Below, piece by piece: positions 14,587-27,169 of a stretch of DNA of 64,000 bases. The position numbers and the translations under genes are program-made. Numbering within the stretch: position 1 is the stretch's first letter; every line of letters starts with the position of its first letter. The notes beneath the pieces were generated by a model that was not told the DNA's origin, did not search any database, and saw nothing but the letters and a program-made list of their open reading frames with translations. The DNA is from Daphnia carinata (taxonomy: Eukaryota; Arthropoda; Branchiopoda; Diplostraca; Daphniidae): the NCBI RefSeq assembly GCF_022539665.2, contig NC_081335.1:2976001-3040000 (forward strand), read 5' to 3'.

Positions 14587-15399
14587 TCAAAACATACCAA
14601 CTATAAGAATCAACAGAGCCAATCCCAGCGAAGGGCTGAAATGGCCGGCTGATGATGGTATAAATAACGGAATAACCTCCACGGGGTCCGACTCGATGCC
14701 GACCCAGTAATGGGACGCATTCTTGACGAAGGTAGTCCTACAGTATATCAAATACGCGTTAAATCGAATCACCCTTAAGAAACAAATTCAAATGTACCTG
14801 AAGCGAACTGAGCCCACAAAATTGTATGGTGGCATCCAGTTTAGCATAACCCATGATTTGTCATTGTTAATCGAATGAGTGGCAGCATTCTACAAATTGA
14901 AAATGGCCAGTTGCCTTTAAGTTGATTGCAATTCCTGAAAAACAAGTAGCGTTCTTACGTCCGTTCCGTTGAAGCAGCTCATCGATTGGCCATCCGCTTC
15001 AATAGAAAATTTGCCTATCGGTTGTCTGCTACTGTTGCTAAACGCCATAATGAGGAAACCTATTTCAGATTTTCAAAATATTTATCGAAATTACATACGA
15101 AATTGTGGTGAATCAGATTCACCTTTGAAATCATCGCTGGACAGAGATGAGAGTCCAATTGGCACGAAGCTATTCTGCATAATGTCACTCTAGAATGTAA
15201 CCTAAACGTCAAGTTACACGCATTATATAATAAGTGACATAATTAAATATACCGTTAAGGGAATGACGATGAATGGAGATGTACCATTTTGCGGATTGAA
15301 ACCATGGCCGGGCATCATTGTGGCACAGGCGCTCTGCGGCGCTCCGTATGGGCTTCCCTGCGCAAGCGCCATCAACCAAAATAACAAATAATAATTCAT
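14587..15399 (-). CDS. Small Reeler-domain protein (defence-protein-like), probably secreted or membrane-anchored
   Basis: The protein has 185 codons in five exons: 15253-15399, 15123-15189, 14959-15059, 14798-14889 and 14587-14737, all with GT-AG junctions and a continuous frame. The protein starts MNYYLLFWLMALAQGSPYGA, a signal peptide running into the Reeler start (SPYGAP..AC..M.PGHG). The core includes DDFKGFLIMAFSNSS and SCFNGTDNAATHS, then WVMLNWMPP, then HYWVGIES. Two conserved cysteines (in the SAC and MSC contexts) probably pair. The C-terminus ends in a hydrophobic segment (LGLALLILIVGMF), which suggests a GPI signal or a membrane tail. Small arthropod Reeler proteins are often induced by immune challenge; a defence role here is inference. 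Exons 2 and 4 have the same lengths (67 and 92 nt) as in the Reeler gene at 34214-35375, so the two are paralogues. Confidence 0.85.
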
Positions 15400-18300
15400 A
15401 CTGAATGAACAGCAAATCTATTGGAACAAATTCAAATCAAACTTAACTCGTTTATCACTATACTTCAACTAAAAACAAAATCTTCAAAAGTTCCCCCACA
15501 TCAACGAGAAGTTGCGTCAAAATATCGGCAGTTCCAATTGTTTCCCATCTTATCTGCATTACTCAAGTCTTTATTTTTTTACAGCGGTAATTTAGATTAA
15601 ATGAGTTCCTTTCGTAATCTCTTAACCAGTTTTTTCCTTCCTATCAAGACATACCGGCCAAGTCAAGGCTTCTATATTAGTCAATCGCCTCCTAAATGAC
15701 ATTGAAGCCTCTTCTAACGAACGGCCAAAGTATGTATACAAACACGAACAGGACAGACAGTTCCCCCTTTCTTTTTTTTTACGTGTAGAGCTATAACATA
15801 CAGAAAGAGAGGGGCCAATTGAAATGCTCCGACGACGGACGAGACCGGACTGCGCTTATATTTAAACATCGTGAAAAAAAAAAGCACTGGGATAGTGGGA
15901 GATGAAAAGACCCCGGTCAGAGTGGGTCCTTTTGTAAGCGTGCACACATCACGCATCCAGAGCAACTCATGAAAAAAAAAAAAAAAAAAAAAAGGATGGA
16001 CAACAAACAATCCGTTAAGAAGGCGAACTGGTCTTAGTTCGACAGAAGCCCCACCTCAGCAAAAGGCTTTTGAAATTCTGGACTCTAAATTTAACAAGCA
16101 TCAGAGGGCAGCAAATGTCCAGTTCCGCCCCTCTTTTGAAAAATAAGAAGAAAAGAAAAAAAAAAAAAAAGAGAGGAAATAAGAGCCTCTCTCTATTAGC
16201 TGTGTTGTTGTTGTTGCTCCTTCTTGTCTGGCTCTATACTTCAAACTGCAGCATCTTGTACACTCTTCCGCATTTTCACGAGGTATATAGAGACCTTACG
16301 TATATCTGGAACCCCGGAAGAAGCAAAAAAAAAAAAATTTGTTATACACAGAAAGAACAGGAGCGTGTTCCAGAAGGCTTCATTGAGCATGGAACAGCGT
16401 CTGCTGCAGCAGGATATCCTCCATATAACTTCTGTGTTGATTTATTTACAAGTACACGGGAACACGAACTCGCCTATTTCAAATACGACCTACCCGACAT
16501 GGCGAAATGTTGAACGATGTCGTTGTGGAACATCATTTCATATCGCGATAAATACTTAACCCGAGAGATCTTTCTTTTCCTTTCATGATGGGGCGGGTTA
16601 AGGAAAGGCACACGATCAAGTAGTACGAGGTCTGATTCGCAACCGATGGCGAACGGGTTCTGGTGTAATTGAAGTGGTCGGTCGAGTGCAATCCACTGAT
16701 GATAATGGGCCACTGTGACGTCGGTTGCAAGAACTACGCAGGCTTCCTCCCGAATTCGTGTATATACGATGTAATCAGCGGCGTTGAATGTGGTAATCGG
16801 TGCCAATTGACTTGTGCGCTCCCACCCTAGTCGTCCCGAAGTTTTTGAGGAGACCGAGGTATGTCGGCGAGCTGCTCAACAGTAGGCCCACGTACGGAGC
16901 GGAGCGGGCCAGACGGAGCCCAGTCGAACGACAACTTCCGCACATTGCTCTCCCTTTGCTCCCCCCCTCTCCTCTCTTGTGTGCGGCGGATGGCAATCAA
17001 CGCACCCTATTCAAGTCTGCACAAGCGGAAAAGACTCTCTCCACATTTCAATTGGCCCCTCTCTTTTCTCTCGTTTCTTTTTCGTTACCCTTGTTACTAG
17101 TCGTGTATGTACACTTTGTACCTCTTGACTTTGTCCTGATGTTTCCCACAGCTCGTTCCGAAATGGATTAAGCAGTGTGGCCGAGTCAATATGAAAAAAA
17201 TTCAGGATTTCATGTTGTTTTTGTTTCAAACGTAAATTGAACGCAGACATGAACAGGTAAAAGCAACTGGGACATTGAACGAAGCGTTCAGAATGAGAAT
17301 AAGGCTTTTCCGTTGGGCGTGGCCACTCGTTCGGGCCAACGACTGATGAGCGAAGATGGTCCTTGTCTAATACTTCTATTTTCCTGATGGTCGGCGACGA
17401 CAACTCGAGTCGAGAGCCTCGTTTCTCTTTTAAACCTCTTTCCCCTTATTTCTTCTTCTTCTTATAGATGGTCTCTACCTAAATATATATATTGACTGCA
17501 AGGCACTCGCTCGGCTAGTTCTCAAGTGCACTCTTGATTGGCAACCATATTTTTTTGTGGGTTATTTCTCCCGCCTGGACTTCTTGTCTAAAGACCTGTA
17601 TACACACAAAGTTACGTAACAATTATGTCTTATAGTTTTTCTTCACATCGTACTCAATAGATTCACATTCAGACATTGAGGCATTCCTTACAAAACAAGG
17701 CGGTCCTTGATTATTATTATTTCGTTTTACCGGAAGAATAATCTCCCCTTTCCGGAAAGTTAAGAATAAATGAACTATCAGGTTTTATTGCTGAATGGGT
17801 GGCGACGGCGAGGATGTCCCAGTCTAAACAGTTTATTCTGGCTGTTGTGTGATGTGCTTTTTTTTTTGTATTTTTGAAAAGCAAAAAAAAAAAAAAAACT
17901 GTGTGTGCGTTGTGTTGTGTTACAAGAGATGATGTTGATGGCGCTGAGAGTGGTGCAAGTGAAACGCGATATGTCGAACCTAAACGCCCCCTCCCCCTTC
18001 ATTCCTCTCATCTTTGGCTGCTTGCTGGTGGGCTCGGTTGACAGTCACGTGACATTTGATCCAAGGAGCTTTTCCCAACAGCCTCACTAGTACAAAACGG
18101 GTGGATCTCTGTATGCAATGCCTCCCCTTTTTTTTCATTGTGTATAGATTGTCCCGTCACTTTTATTAGCGTCATTTATGATAATCTACTGAGACCGTCC
18201 TCACGAAAATCGCAAGTCAATTGAACGCGTCACATTTTGCGGTGACATTGTCATCTAATTCTAGCGCGCAAAGCTGAGTGACTGCCGATTATTTTCGACG

Positions 18301-18874
18301 AGCTATTCAAACATTTGTCAATAGCCGAACTGCGTTAACCGTATATGTTAATACACATCCACTCAATGAAAAAGAAAACGACAGTCTGGTACTCGTCGAA
18401 ATGCTTTCGCGACGAGTGTTATGTCATCTGCCATAGTATTGGTTTATTTAAACCAAAAAAAAATGAGAATCGTCACGTCTAAGAAGTGCTGAAAGACCCG
18501 GCTGAGTTTGACGATAGAGTCACATCAGACGACACAAATTTTTCAAGTACCACGACAGAGTGCACGCACAATCATGTGAGTACGGGGCGCGTCTGTCATC
18601 GCTGCTTCTTCAAAGAATGTTTCCTCTCAACATTTTCTTTTATGACGTCGAAACGAAGCTATGCTACATTGAAGACATAAAGATGAGGTCACCATTTGCC
18701 CTTTTTTTTTTCACCGGGGTGCTGAATACGTCAATATGTTTAAGGGTGAAACTGCTCACTTCGGTACCTCACAAAGATTTTGTTTTCTTCCAGTAAAGCA
18801 GAAAAAAAAACGAATATGGATGATGATGGAGTTCGAGTGGTCGGCATATGAGAGAATGAACGTTATATATGTAC

Positions 18875-18893
18875 GTGTGTGTGTGTGTGTGTG
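18875..18893. repeat. GT dinucleotide microsatellite
   Basis: About nine uninterrupted GT units, directly visible. Confidence 0.85.
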
Positions 18894-20317
18894 CAACACT
18901 TGAGACTTATATGGGAGGCCTTGTGACCCGGCTGCTGCTGGCGTTTGCCCGGCAATGATGCGCGTCTGTTGGCTTCCAAATGCGCCAAAGAGGTCAACGA
19001 GCTGCTGAAAGGACACATCAGCATCGCGACTTGCCGCCACAAGAAGCAACACTCTTTTTCATCCCTCCTTATCTTTATTTCGTTTTTTTTTCTTTCTCGG
19101 GGCTTGATGGTCGGAGGAAACTAACAGAAAGAGAAATGAGCATGATGGGGTTGAAAATGTTTCCTTGGTGGGACTCGATATTTTATGATCGACAATAGAT
19201 AATGGCCAGAGAGGGCATATGATTCGAGCAGCAGAACATGAGTTTTGGATGGGAAAACGAAAAGGTCGAAGGCCGTGCATAACGGAACAGTGCCGGTCGT
19301 TAACGTCACGTCCAAGTTATACACAAAAGCGGACCAGTTCCTACTGATAAAAATCAAGGAAAATCACGCCGTTTCTACAACAACCCACAGCTGATGGATA
19401 TGCGCATGGAAAAAAATAACAAAACAAAAACAGAGAGACGGGCTTGTTGTTCGATCATGTCCCAGTCATATCAGCCAATCTCTTTAAGCGTGTTTTTATT
19501 GGCCTCGGCTCGCTGAGAATGTCTGTATTGAAATCTGTCTGGCTGATGGCCGACTCATTATACCTCTTGTTCGGCGTATTGGGGAAACACAACAGATCTG
19601 ATTGGCTTGCACTCCGATGAGAAATCGGTCGGATTCAAAACAACGTTTTGTTTTTTTTTGAAACCCAATTGATCTTGTTTGAAGGCTAGTCTGTTAATGT
19701 AAATAAGACTGCCGACGTCCAGCAAAAGAAGGCAGTAAAAAAACATGCAAATTCTATGGAATAAGTGAAAGTTTATTTCAACACTTCCAAAACCTTCGAG
19801 TCCAGTGCCTTCGCAGTGTCCAGCTCCTTTCTGCCGGGTGTAAACAAGGTGAGGGGCAACAGGGACCTCGTTCTTATAATACAACACACCTCTGGTCTTT
19901 TCGGTAGATGCATTTGGAACATTATCCTATTTTTTTGCCTCTGTTTTGGAACACGGCGACTTCCATCCGTATTTTGTTTTGCTTTCGAACTTGCCAAGGA
20001 AAAGACCTCCCAACAAGCACCTCGTTCCATGGCTGAACTCTCCCTCTTTATACCCCAACTGCCGCTTTTCCATAGCTGCTTCTCCCAGCATCGGATCACA
20101 ACGTCAACATCGTTTTTTAGACCATACACACAAACATATTTATGTATTATCATTCTTTCCTTTTTTTTTTCTTTTCTTTACTCAAGTTCCTTCCGTGCAT
20201 ATTGTTTTCTTAAATTTGTTGTGTGTGTGTCCTGCGTGGGGTCGTTGGCACCACAGCAACAGATGGCCAGACGGTGTAAATCCCGGACTTTTTAAACACG
20301 TTTTATACAGATCTTTC

Positions 20318-20323
20318 TTTATT
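20318..20323 (-). terminator. Candidate poly(A) signal of bagpipe
   Basis: AATAAA on the minus strand about 175 nt beyond the bagpipe stop codon. It is the first canonical hexamer I see downstream. Assignment is by position only. Confidence 0.45.
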
Positions 20324-20497
20324 AACTTGAGTTTACACCAAACATAGTAACTGGCAAAAAGGAGATTTAATCATTTCCAAAAATTAAACACAAACACATT
20401 TACTAAACAATATCGTTTGAATTTCTTTGGGATTTCATATTTACAAAAAAAAAAAAAAAGACACCGGCAATATAAAATGAATCATCAACTTAAATAT

Positions 20498-22370
20498 CTA
20501 AGGGGTCGTTGTGTTACTTATGAACGGGTCCGTTGTGGGACCCATGGCGAGGTAAGCAGGCGGGCAATAGTAGAAAGGATGATGGAGATTGTGATGATGT
20601 TGTGTCTGATGATGGTGATGAGCGGCCAGTCCGGCGAACGTCGGATGATGGGGACCCGCAGTCATTGCGGAGGTAGACGAAGATCTTTGATTGTTAGTCA
20701 TCATTCCAGGATGCTGATTGTGAAGCTGATGCACCGAAGACGATGTCGATCCGGAAGTCTGGCGTTCCGACAGGACCCGAATGGCAACTCTCCTTGCTGC
20801 CGCCATGTTATTGAGAGCCAATGTCGCGGCCGCAACGTCGTGCTGCTGTTGCTGCTGTTGCAATTGTCGCCGTTTAGTTTTGTAGCGGCGATTCTGGAAC
20901 CAAATTTTCACCTATTTCCCACCATACATCAATTAGCAAACTTGAATCGATTGAAAGCCCTCTCGTGACTTACTTGGGTCTCGGTTAGTTTCAACATTTG
21001 CGCTAGGTCTGCCCGTTCGGGTCCTGACAAGTATTTCTGGTGACCGAACCGTCGTTCCAACTCAAAGACTTGTCCGTGAGAGAAAGCCGCCCTGGAACGT
21101 TTCTTGCGGCCACCGGATACGACCATTCCTAGTCCGCCGGCCGAAGCTGCCATCCTCATCTGATGGTGATGAATCTGTTGTTGGTGGAGGTGATGGTGAA
21201 GTGACGGCAGGCTGGCCATCGAGCGCTCCCCATTGGCTGCCTGTTCGTTGTCCATCAACATCCGGTCTATTGAACAAAATAACGCGATTATTTTTCAATC
21301 GATTAGCATCGAATTTCGGAACTTGATATGGGGGTGAGCTAGCAAAAACAAGCTCTCCATCTCAACATGTTCAAGAGGATTATAAGAGATGCAATAAAGA
21401 GTCATAAACATTATCAATGTGAAGAGCAATCGTACATGCGTGTAGTGTAACACACCGAGGAAAATAATAATTAAAAAAAAGGGCCTTCCGACCTCTTGAC
21501 GAATCAATATGGGACCCTTAAAGAAAAACTGCACTACAAATTGTTATTCTATTTTGAAAAAGAGGAAACAACCAATCCCAAAATCTTATCTACAAAAGGC
21601 TTTTGCTTGCAACTTAAGAGGCCCCGACACTTCAAAAAGAGTTGGAATAACACGTGTGTGTTACTAAGCGTGTCTGTATCCTTCACTCACACACACACAC
21701 ACACACACCCATCAAAGTTATATAAATAATACGTAATTCCCTCCCAAAAACAAAAAGAAGAGAATCCGTTTCCGGTTGTGGAACTGAGTGAGCACCGTGA
21801 GTGTGCGAGGGAGGTCATTGAGTTCAAGTGGTCACGAACTATCACGCTTTTATATTTAAAAAAAAAACTAAATGCAAATCACTTACGGGTTCGGTTACGA
21901 CGCCGATGATTATTGGCTCTCATGTCCAGCGGATCTTCCTGTTGGCCATCATCCGTCGATGATACCAAACTACCGATGATGCTGTTGGATCCATCATCAT
22001 CATCGTCGTGATCGAACAGTTCATCGTCGTCGGACAGACGATCATCGTCTCCTTCAGGCGAAGAAGAGACGTTTGTTAATGCGCTGCTGTTACTCATGTC
22101 CGCCTGACTGTTGGCCTTCGTAGTTCCGGCCAGAGATCCGGCCGTTTGCGCGGAAGCATCCGGCATTAAAAGCGGCCAACAAGGCGGATGATTCAAAAGA
22201 AACCACGGATAAGACGGCGGGACCGCCGGCTGTGCTGGTGGAGTCGATGATGTAACAGCCGGAACGGACGGTGGATCAGCGGAAGCTTTGCTGCTTCCGC
22301 TGAGGATATCGGCGATAGAGAACGGAGTCAAATTTTTAGCACTGACGTTCACTTCTTTGTCGGAATCCAT
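20498..22370 (-). CDS. bap: Bagpipe / NK3 homeobox transcription factor
   Basis: The protein has 396 codons in three exons: 21887-22370, 20974-21266 and 20498-20911. The ATG at 22370 begins [10 protein letters not shown]. Residues 14-23 form the TN/eh1-like repressor motif [10 protein letters not shown]. An acidic stretch ([15 protein letters not shown] type) and a His-rich linker follow. The homeodomain (about residues 216-275) starts at [20 protein letters not shown] and ends [15 protein letters not shown], with the NK-type Tyr54. The [10 protein letters not shown] end is typical of NK3. The second intron splits the homeodomain between positions 44 and 45 (TETQ^VKIWF). The C-terminus is Gln/His-rich. 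In flies bagpipe specifies visceral mesoderm downstream of tinman, its neighbour here and there. Confidence 0.95.
21686..21708. repeat. CA dinucleotide microsatellite in bagpipe intron 1
   Basis: About 11 CA units inside intron 1 of bagpipe, directly visible. Confidence 0.85.
21824..21830 (+). promoter_or_regulatory. Candidate Tinman/NK binding site in bagpipe intron 1
   Basis: The heptamer TCAAGTG (followed by G) is the canonical high-affinity site for Tinman/Nkx2-5 proteins. In Drosophila, Tinman activates bagpipe through such sites. The position, about 55 bp inside intron 1, is attractive. However, the heptamer occurs in the window about as often as chance predicts, so this is suggestive only. 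Confidence 0.3.
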
Positions 22371-22450
22371 TTTTTTTTTTTGTCTTTAATATTTGAGAAC
22401 TGATTGGAATTGTTCGGGTACTCCTTTCGGATTCCGTCGGCTGGATGGCA

Positions 22451-22489
22451 CAACTGGACGGGACCCGGCCAAACCCCTGAGACTTTATA
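22451..22489 (-). promoter_or_regulatory. Bagpipe core promoter (TATA plus initiator-like)
   Basis: Reading the minus strand, TATAAAG lies at 22489-22483 and an initiator-like TCCAGTT at 22458-22452, about 34 nt downstream. This would give a 5' UTR of about 85 nt before the ATG at 22370. Spacing and position fit a TATA-driven developmental promoter. No transcript evidence is available. Confidence 0.5.
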
Positions 22490-22590
22490 AGCGGAGCGAG
22501 ACGAATGGGGGGGTAGGTGGAGTCTGAGGGGTAGGAGGTGGAGCTGTTTCCAGGAGAACGAAACCAATTGGACGAATCCTGCAAGAGTCT

Positions 22591-22615
22591 CAGAGAGAGA
22601 GAGAGAGAGAGAGAG
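22591..22615. repeat. AG dinucleotide microsatellite
   Basis: About 12 AG units about 100 bp upstream of the bagpipe TATA box (minus-strand gene). Confidence 0.85.
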
Positions 22616-25600
22616 CGAAAGAGGAAAAAGAGAAAGAGTCTTACATGTAAGGACGCTGATGGACTGTTGAAGTGGGGTCTTGCCGGCTGCCAAGTGCGTG
22701 GCCATTGTCGCCCACTCCTTCCCTACTCCCGCCACCTCCTTCCAGCCTCCCTCTATCAAGAGACGGGCTTCGGTGATGACAAGTTTACATCTCATCCACA
22801 GCCTCTTTTATGTACCTCGTTTTTATTCTTTTCTTCCCCTTTTTCTTTTTAATCATTTGATCTTAACTCTCGTTCATTCTTGTTCCCGGCCATCGTTTAC
22901 ACGGGACGCAATCACGACTTGCAAGATAGGCATAGTTGTACGCGTTTACACAGCAAAACTAAAATGAACTCGATTCGGATTAGATATGGCCGGACAAACA
23001 GAAGGTCGACGTTGGAAGACGTGTTACCCGACTCTTTGATGAGGTGGACTAACAGTAAGACGATCCACTCGCTTATTGCGGTGGGTCAGAAGGGGAAGCT
23101 AATCGTCGTTATCCACATGTCAAATCAATAAGCAATGATGGATGTCATCAATATTGATTCAATTGAACCAACAGCCTTTGACCAGAACAGCACTCCCCGC
23201 GCTCTCTCTCTCTCTGTCCTAACAGAAAAGCAGAAAACCAGCCCCTTCTTCTACTGCCGGTTGCGTGTTTCCTGTGTTATGTACGGCCGACTGACGCCAC
23301 ATTCAATCACTTTTTCCCCCTTCAAAACCATTAGCCTAATGGCTGGGGTTTAGGGGGTGCGTTTTTCGGGACATAGCCCACTGCTGTATGTAAAATTGGG
23401 GCTATAGAAGACCCCTTCAAAGTCCAGGCATCTACCAGCACACACACACTCTCAACACACTGGGGTTCTTTATATTCATATGTGTGTGTGTCTGTATGAT
23501 TATCGCGCGTTGGACGGTGCCGACGGCGGTTAGTCAAGTGGTAACGGGGTAACGCCGGTTTGAACAAGAGATTTCATTTCTTTCGATTCTGTTTTTTCTT
23601 TTCTATTGTAAATCTATTCTTTTATATAATCAGCTGATGGCACGCGACACGTTGACAATCGGCATCTTTGAATAGCGTTGTCCATTTTCATCCATCAATG
23701 GGACAAAAGCACAAAAAAAAAAAAAAAAGAGATGGCAATCCGATCATTTCCGTAAGGCTGGTTCGTTCATAATACGTACGTAATTGAATCGATGCTAAAT
23801 GGAAATAACTACGCGCTTATCATTTACGTGTTTTAGGGCAGCAACAGCAGTAGTATTGTGTCTGTTGATGCGGCTGTCAGCGAGGCTCTCCATCACGCAA
23901 ACGACACGGTCGTTAATAGATAGAAGCTCGTTCGCAGCTGATTGCTGAGTGTTGATGATGTTTCTAGTATTTTTGGAAAAGAGCAAAAAAAAAATTCTAG
24001 TTGGAACTCTTAAACTTGTGTGTGTCACGCCGCACCAATAGCAGCTTGTATGTATTTGCTTTTTACTTAAACATTCACTCTCACGCTCTTTCGTATCGGA
24101 CGAGAGTTCATCGATTTCCATTTCAATGGCAATGCTCTCCATCATTGAACAGATTGAACATTTTCTACGATGCCGACATCGTAAGTAGATTAACTGTTTC
24201 ACAATGTCTGCGTCCTATTTTTAAGATGTACTCATTTTTACTCCCAGAATCAACCGATGGGCAGTGACCACTTTCGTTCGTGCAATAAATCCCAGAGCGA
24301 AAGGTGATACCCTTTGGCATCTGTTCAGCCGCACTTTAGTTTCCAAATTCAACTCGTCTTTGTTACCCTATACAACATGCCAACATTTTTTAGTAGGAAA
24401 GCAAAACAACAAAAAAGAAAGGTCCAACACCCGGTGCTTTAAACGTCTTGCGCGCGCGCCGGTTGTTTCGAAGCGAATGGCGCGGTCGAGTGACGACAGG
24501 AACGAGCCACTTGGCCGGCCAGAGTCATCGACTTTTCTCTCGTAATATTACTCAGCAAACGAGTTCCTCTTTTCTCTTTTTCTCTCTATTTATATATATA
24601 TAACACTACATCTCTAATGTTGTTTCTATAATAGTGCGGACAACAACAGCTGTTTTTTGTTGCGCGTTTACCACATTAGGCCTAAACGAGTCCACTGTGA
24701 GTCTGTAACATAGATTTACAATTTCTTCAAGTTTGACTCGCATCTCTGGCAAAGAAGTTGCAAAGGCGATGATGATGGAACGTCTTTCTTGGCCAATATG
24801 AAAGAACAACATCACCATCACTCACCCGATCGAGGCCTAGCTCATAAATGAATATTACAACTCGCCTCCTAGCACACAACCATCGAAATTTGAAGCATTT
24901 CAACTAACTTAACTATAGGCCTAGATTTTAAGTTGTATTCGATAAGTCGAAATCGATTTGAAAACGATGTGGAAGATAAGAAGGGTCTAGGATAACGAGC
25001 CTCTAAACCGACTGTGTGTTGGGCGTCGGAGGCAAAACGGTTTCATCTGTCATCTTGTTGTCATCATCATCATCAAGGCATCAGTAACATCAGCGTCACT
25101 CTATAGTCGGCTAAGAGATAGAGACAGAATGGGGAGCAGATGGAGCTGGGGCGTTCAACACTCGACGATGGCTTTCGTCCTGACGCAAGAAAGTAGTCCC
25201 AGAAATCTATCGAAGAAGAATACAAGGAAAAAAAAGGGGGACTGAGAGGAGAGACACAACATGTGTTTGGGAAGTGAGCGGCTAATAGTTTACCAGTTCA
25301 ACGAAGCAAAACAACTGGAATTTCACGTTCGTTTTAAACAGATTAGACCAAAATCTTGTTTGAATAATTTGTTTGGTGGACTTTGATATAGACATTGCCA
25401 ATGTAGTAATCTCATATCTACTTGTAGAGTGTCGATTTCACCTTCCTCTTTGTGGATCCTTATCCTGTTTGGACACGTGACCAAGATCCTCTTGCCATTT
25501 CATCCCCCCTGGCAACGCCCTAACCTAGACCTTTGCTGGGCCTGCCTCTGTCTTTCTGCGCAGTTGGAGTTTAGTATGTAGTATAGGAAAGAGGCATGGA

Positions 25601-27001
25601 AAGAAAGTGGCAAATTTGCAAAACATCCGTAAAAACAGAGAGGAAGAAGAGCTGCTTTATTCATTGACTAGCTGTTTGAAAGGACGTGCTTCTGACCTAA
25701 TGTGACCCGAGTTGTGGTCAACAGGTCTGTGCTTAAAACTATATACCGTCCGGAAGAAAACACGCATGCAACTTCCACGCCAATGGACATCCGCTCGTGT
25801 TAAGCGATTGGCCAGAAAATGTATCCGTCAAATTTCTTTTTAGGGATACGTCACGTTTTCAGCATGGAAGGGTTAGTATGGAAAATAACATCCGCAAAAA
25901 CATCATTTCTTCTTTGCCTTCCAGCACTGGATTCTCACCTCCTAATTGAAAACGCCGTGAGCGGTGTGGTTCAACGACCTTTTATTACACACACCTTTGG
26001 ATTCTGAGAAACCGAAGGTAAACTAAAAGTGTGGGGAAGGGAGAGAAAATACCTTACCATAATTCTGAAACGATAGCTTTTGTTTCGACCCGTCGGCCAT
26101 GGAAGGACGTATAAAAGAGGCGTTTCACGGTCATTGTAGAATCATACGCAAGGAAGGGTTTTATGTTGTAGGTTGTTCAAGTGTCAGCTGAATTGCGTCA
26201 TCGAAAAAACGCAATATCCATCGTGTTCACGCAAATTCAAGTTAGTAAGTGGTTGTTCAAAATGTGCAAAGTCTTTGAGTGTTTGAATGTTGTTGGGCGG
26301 TGCTGTAGAATGTAGTGAATGAACTTGAAACGCCCTATTTGTAAGAAAGGCATGTGGCCTATATGTGAATTTGAGCTCTTTCATGAATCTTCAGTCTTCC
26401 ATTCTAACCTTAGACTTTCTACAAGGGAGAAGCTGTAGCCGTCATCTGTGAAGCGGACTAGTAACTACGCACGGTCCAGCAGCTACTGTTGGACCAATTC
26501 CAGCTGTGGGCAAGAGGAAAGCATAAAGGTACCTTGTTTTCAATACGTCAATTGATATGTAACTGTTCTACTCGATGTAAACCCCTTAGCAGTTGCCATT
26601 TCGCCTTTTCCATGAAAATGGAAATGTTTGGTGTAGTATTGTTAATGTTTGTTGTTTATTAACGGGAACGTCGGTAATTGAGGGAGCAGGCATAGTTTTG
26701 TTTGAATCTAAGGAACCCCTAGTTCTTATAGGTCGAGTAATCACAGAATATTGATTCTAGTTTAGATTTAAGATCGTCCTGTGATGGAGATGTCGTTGTG
26801 TTGTGTAGTTTCGTGGATGAGCTTATCCTGGATCCTGGTGTTAGTGAATAACAGTGCTGCTAACATGTCAGCCAGATTCCAGCCAAAGATTTTTCATTCT
26901 TTTTATACAACCCGTGTCTAGTTTCCTATAGGTTGTGGAGGATGCGAGGTTCTTAACGAAAGTTATTCTGCCTCTTGGCTGACCCGGCGCTGTTGTCCGG
27001 C

Positions 27002-27169
27002 ATGAATAGGGTAGATCCAGGTAAGTCAAATTTGCATTTCTCTAACTGAAACGAAAGATGCAACTGCACTTGTTGTCCAGGATCAACGTCTCATCTACAT
27101 GATGGCCAGCTACAGTCGGATAATGGCCACTGTACTGACCCTTCTGGAAGCTACCTTACAGCTAATTAA
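27002..27169 (+). CDS. Possible spliced small ORF in a putative long non-coding RNA
   Basis: Two candidate exons (26932-27020 and 27081-27177) flank a 60-bp intron with a GTAAGT donor and TTGTTGTCCAG acceptor, exactly the intron size seen in the real genes of this window. A further candidate exon end lies at 26528. Across the junction an ATG at 27002 opens a 35-codon frame (19 nt, then 89 nt; stop TAA at 27167-27169) beginning MNRVDPGSTSH. I recognise no family. The transcript could simply be non-coding. The splice sites are the stronger part of the evidence. Confidence 0.25.

Larger units (their letters stand above)
15400..20497. other. Intergenic region between a Reeler gene and bagpipe
   Basis: No convincing coding exon on either strand. 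It contains poly-A runs (for example 15969-15991 and 16154-16170), a GT microsatellite at 18875-18893 and the 3' flank of bagpipe. ORFs of 100-180 codons here are low-complexity, lack conserved motifs and have no coherent splice partners. Regulatory DNA for bagpipe is plausible but not shown. Confidence 0.55.

Noticed and set aside
16070-17403. ORFs of about 110-150 codons on both strands
   Set aside because: They contain poly-Lys or poly-Leu from homopolymers, show no family motif, lack splice partners and overlap one another on both strands.
19765-20347. Overlapping ORFs of up to 176 codons just downstream of bagpipe
   Set aside because: They are biased toward Phe, Ser and Leu from T-rich DNA, lie in the bagpipe 3' flank and carry no recognisable domain.
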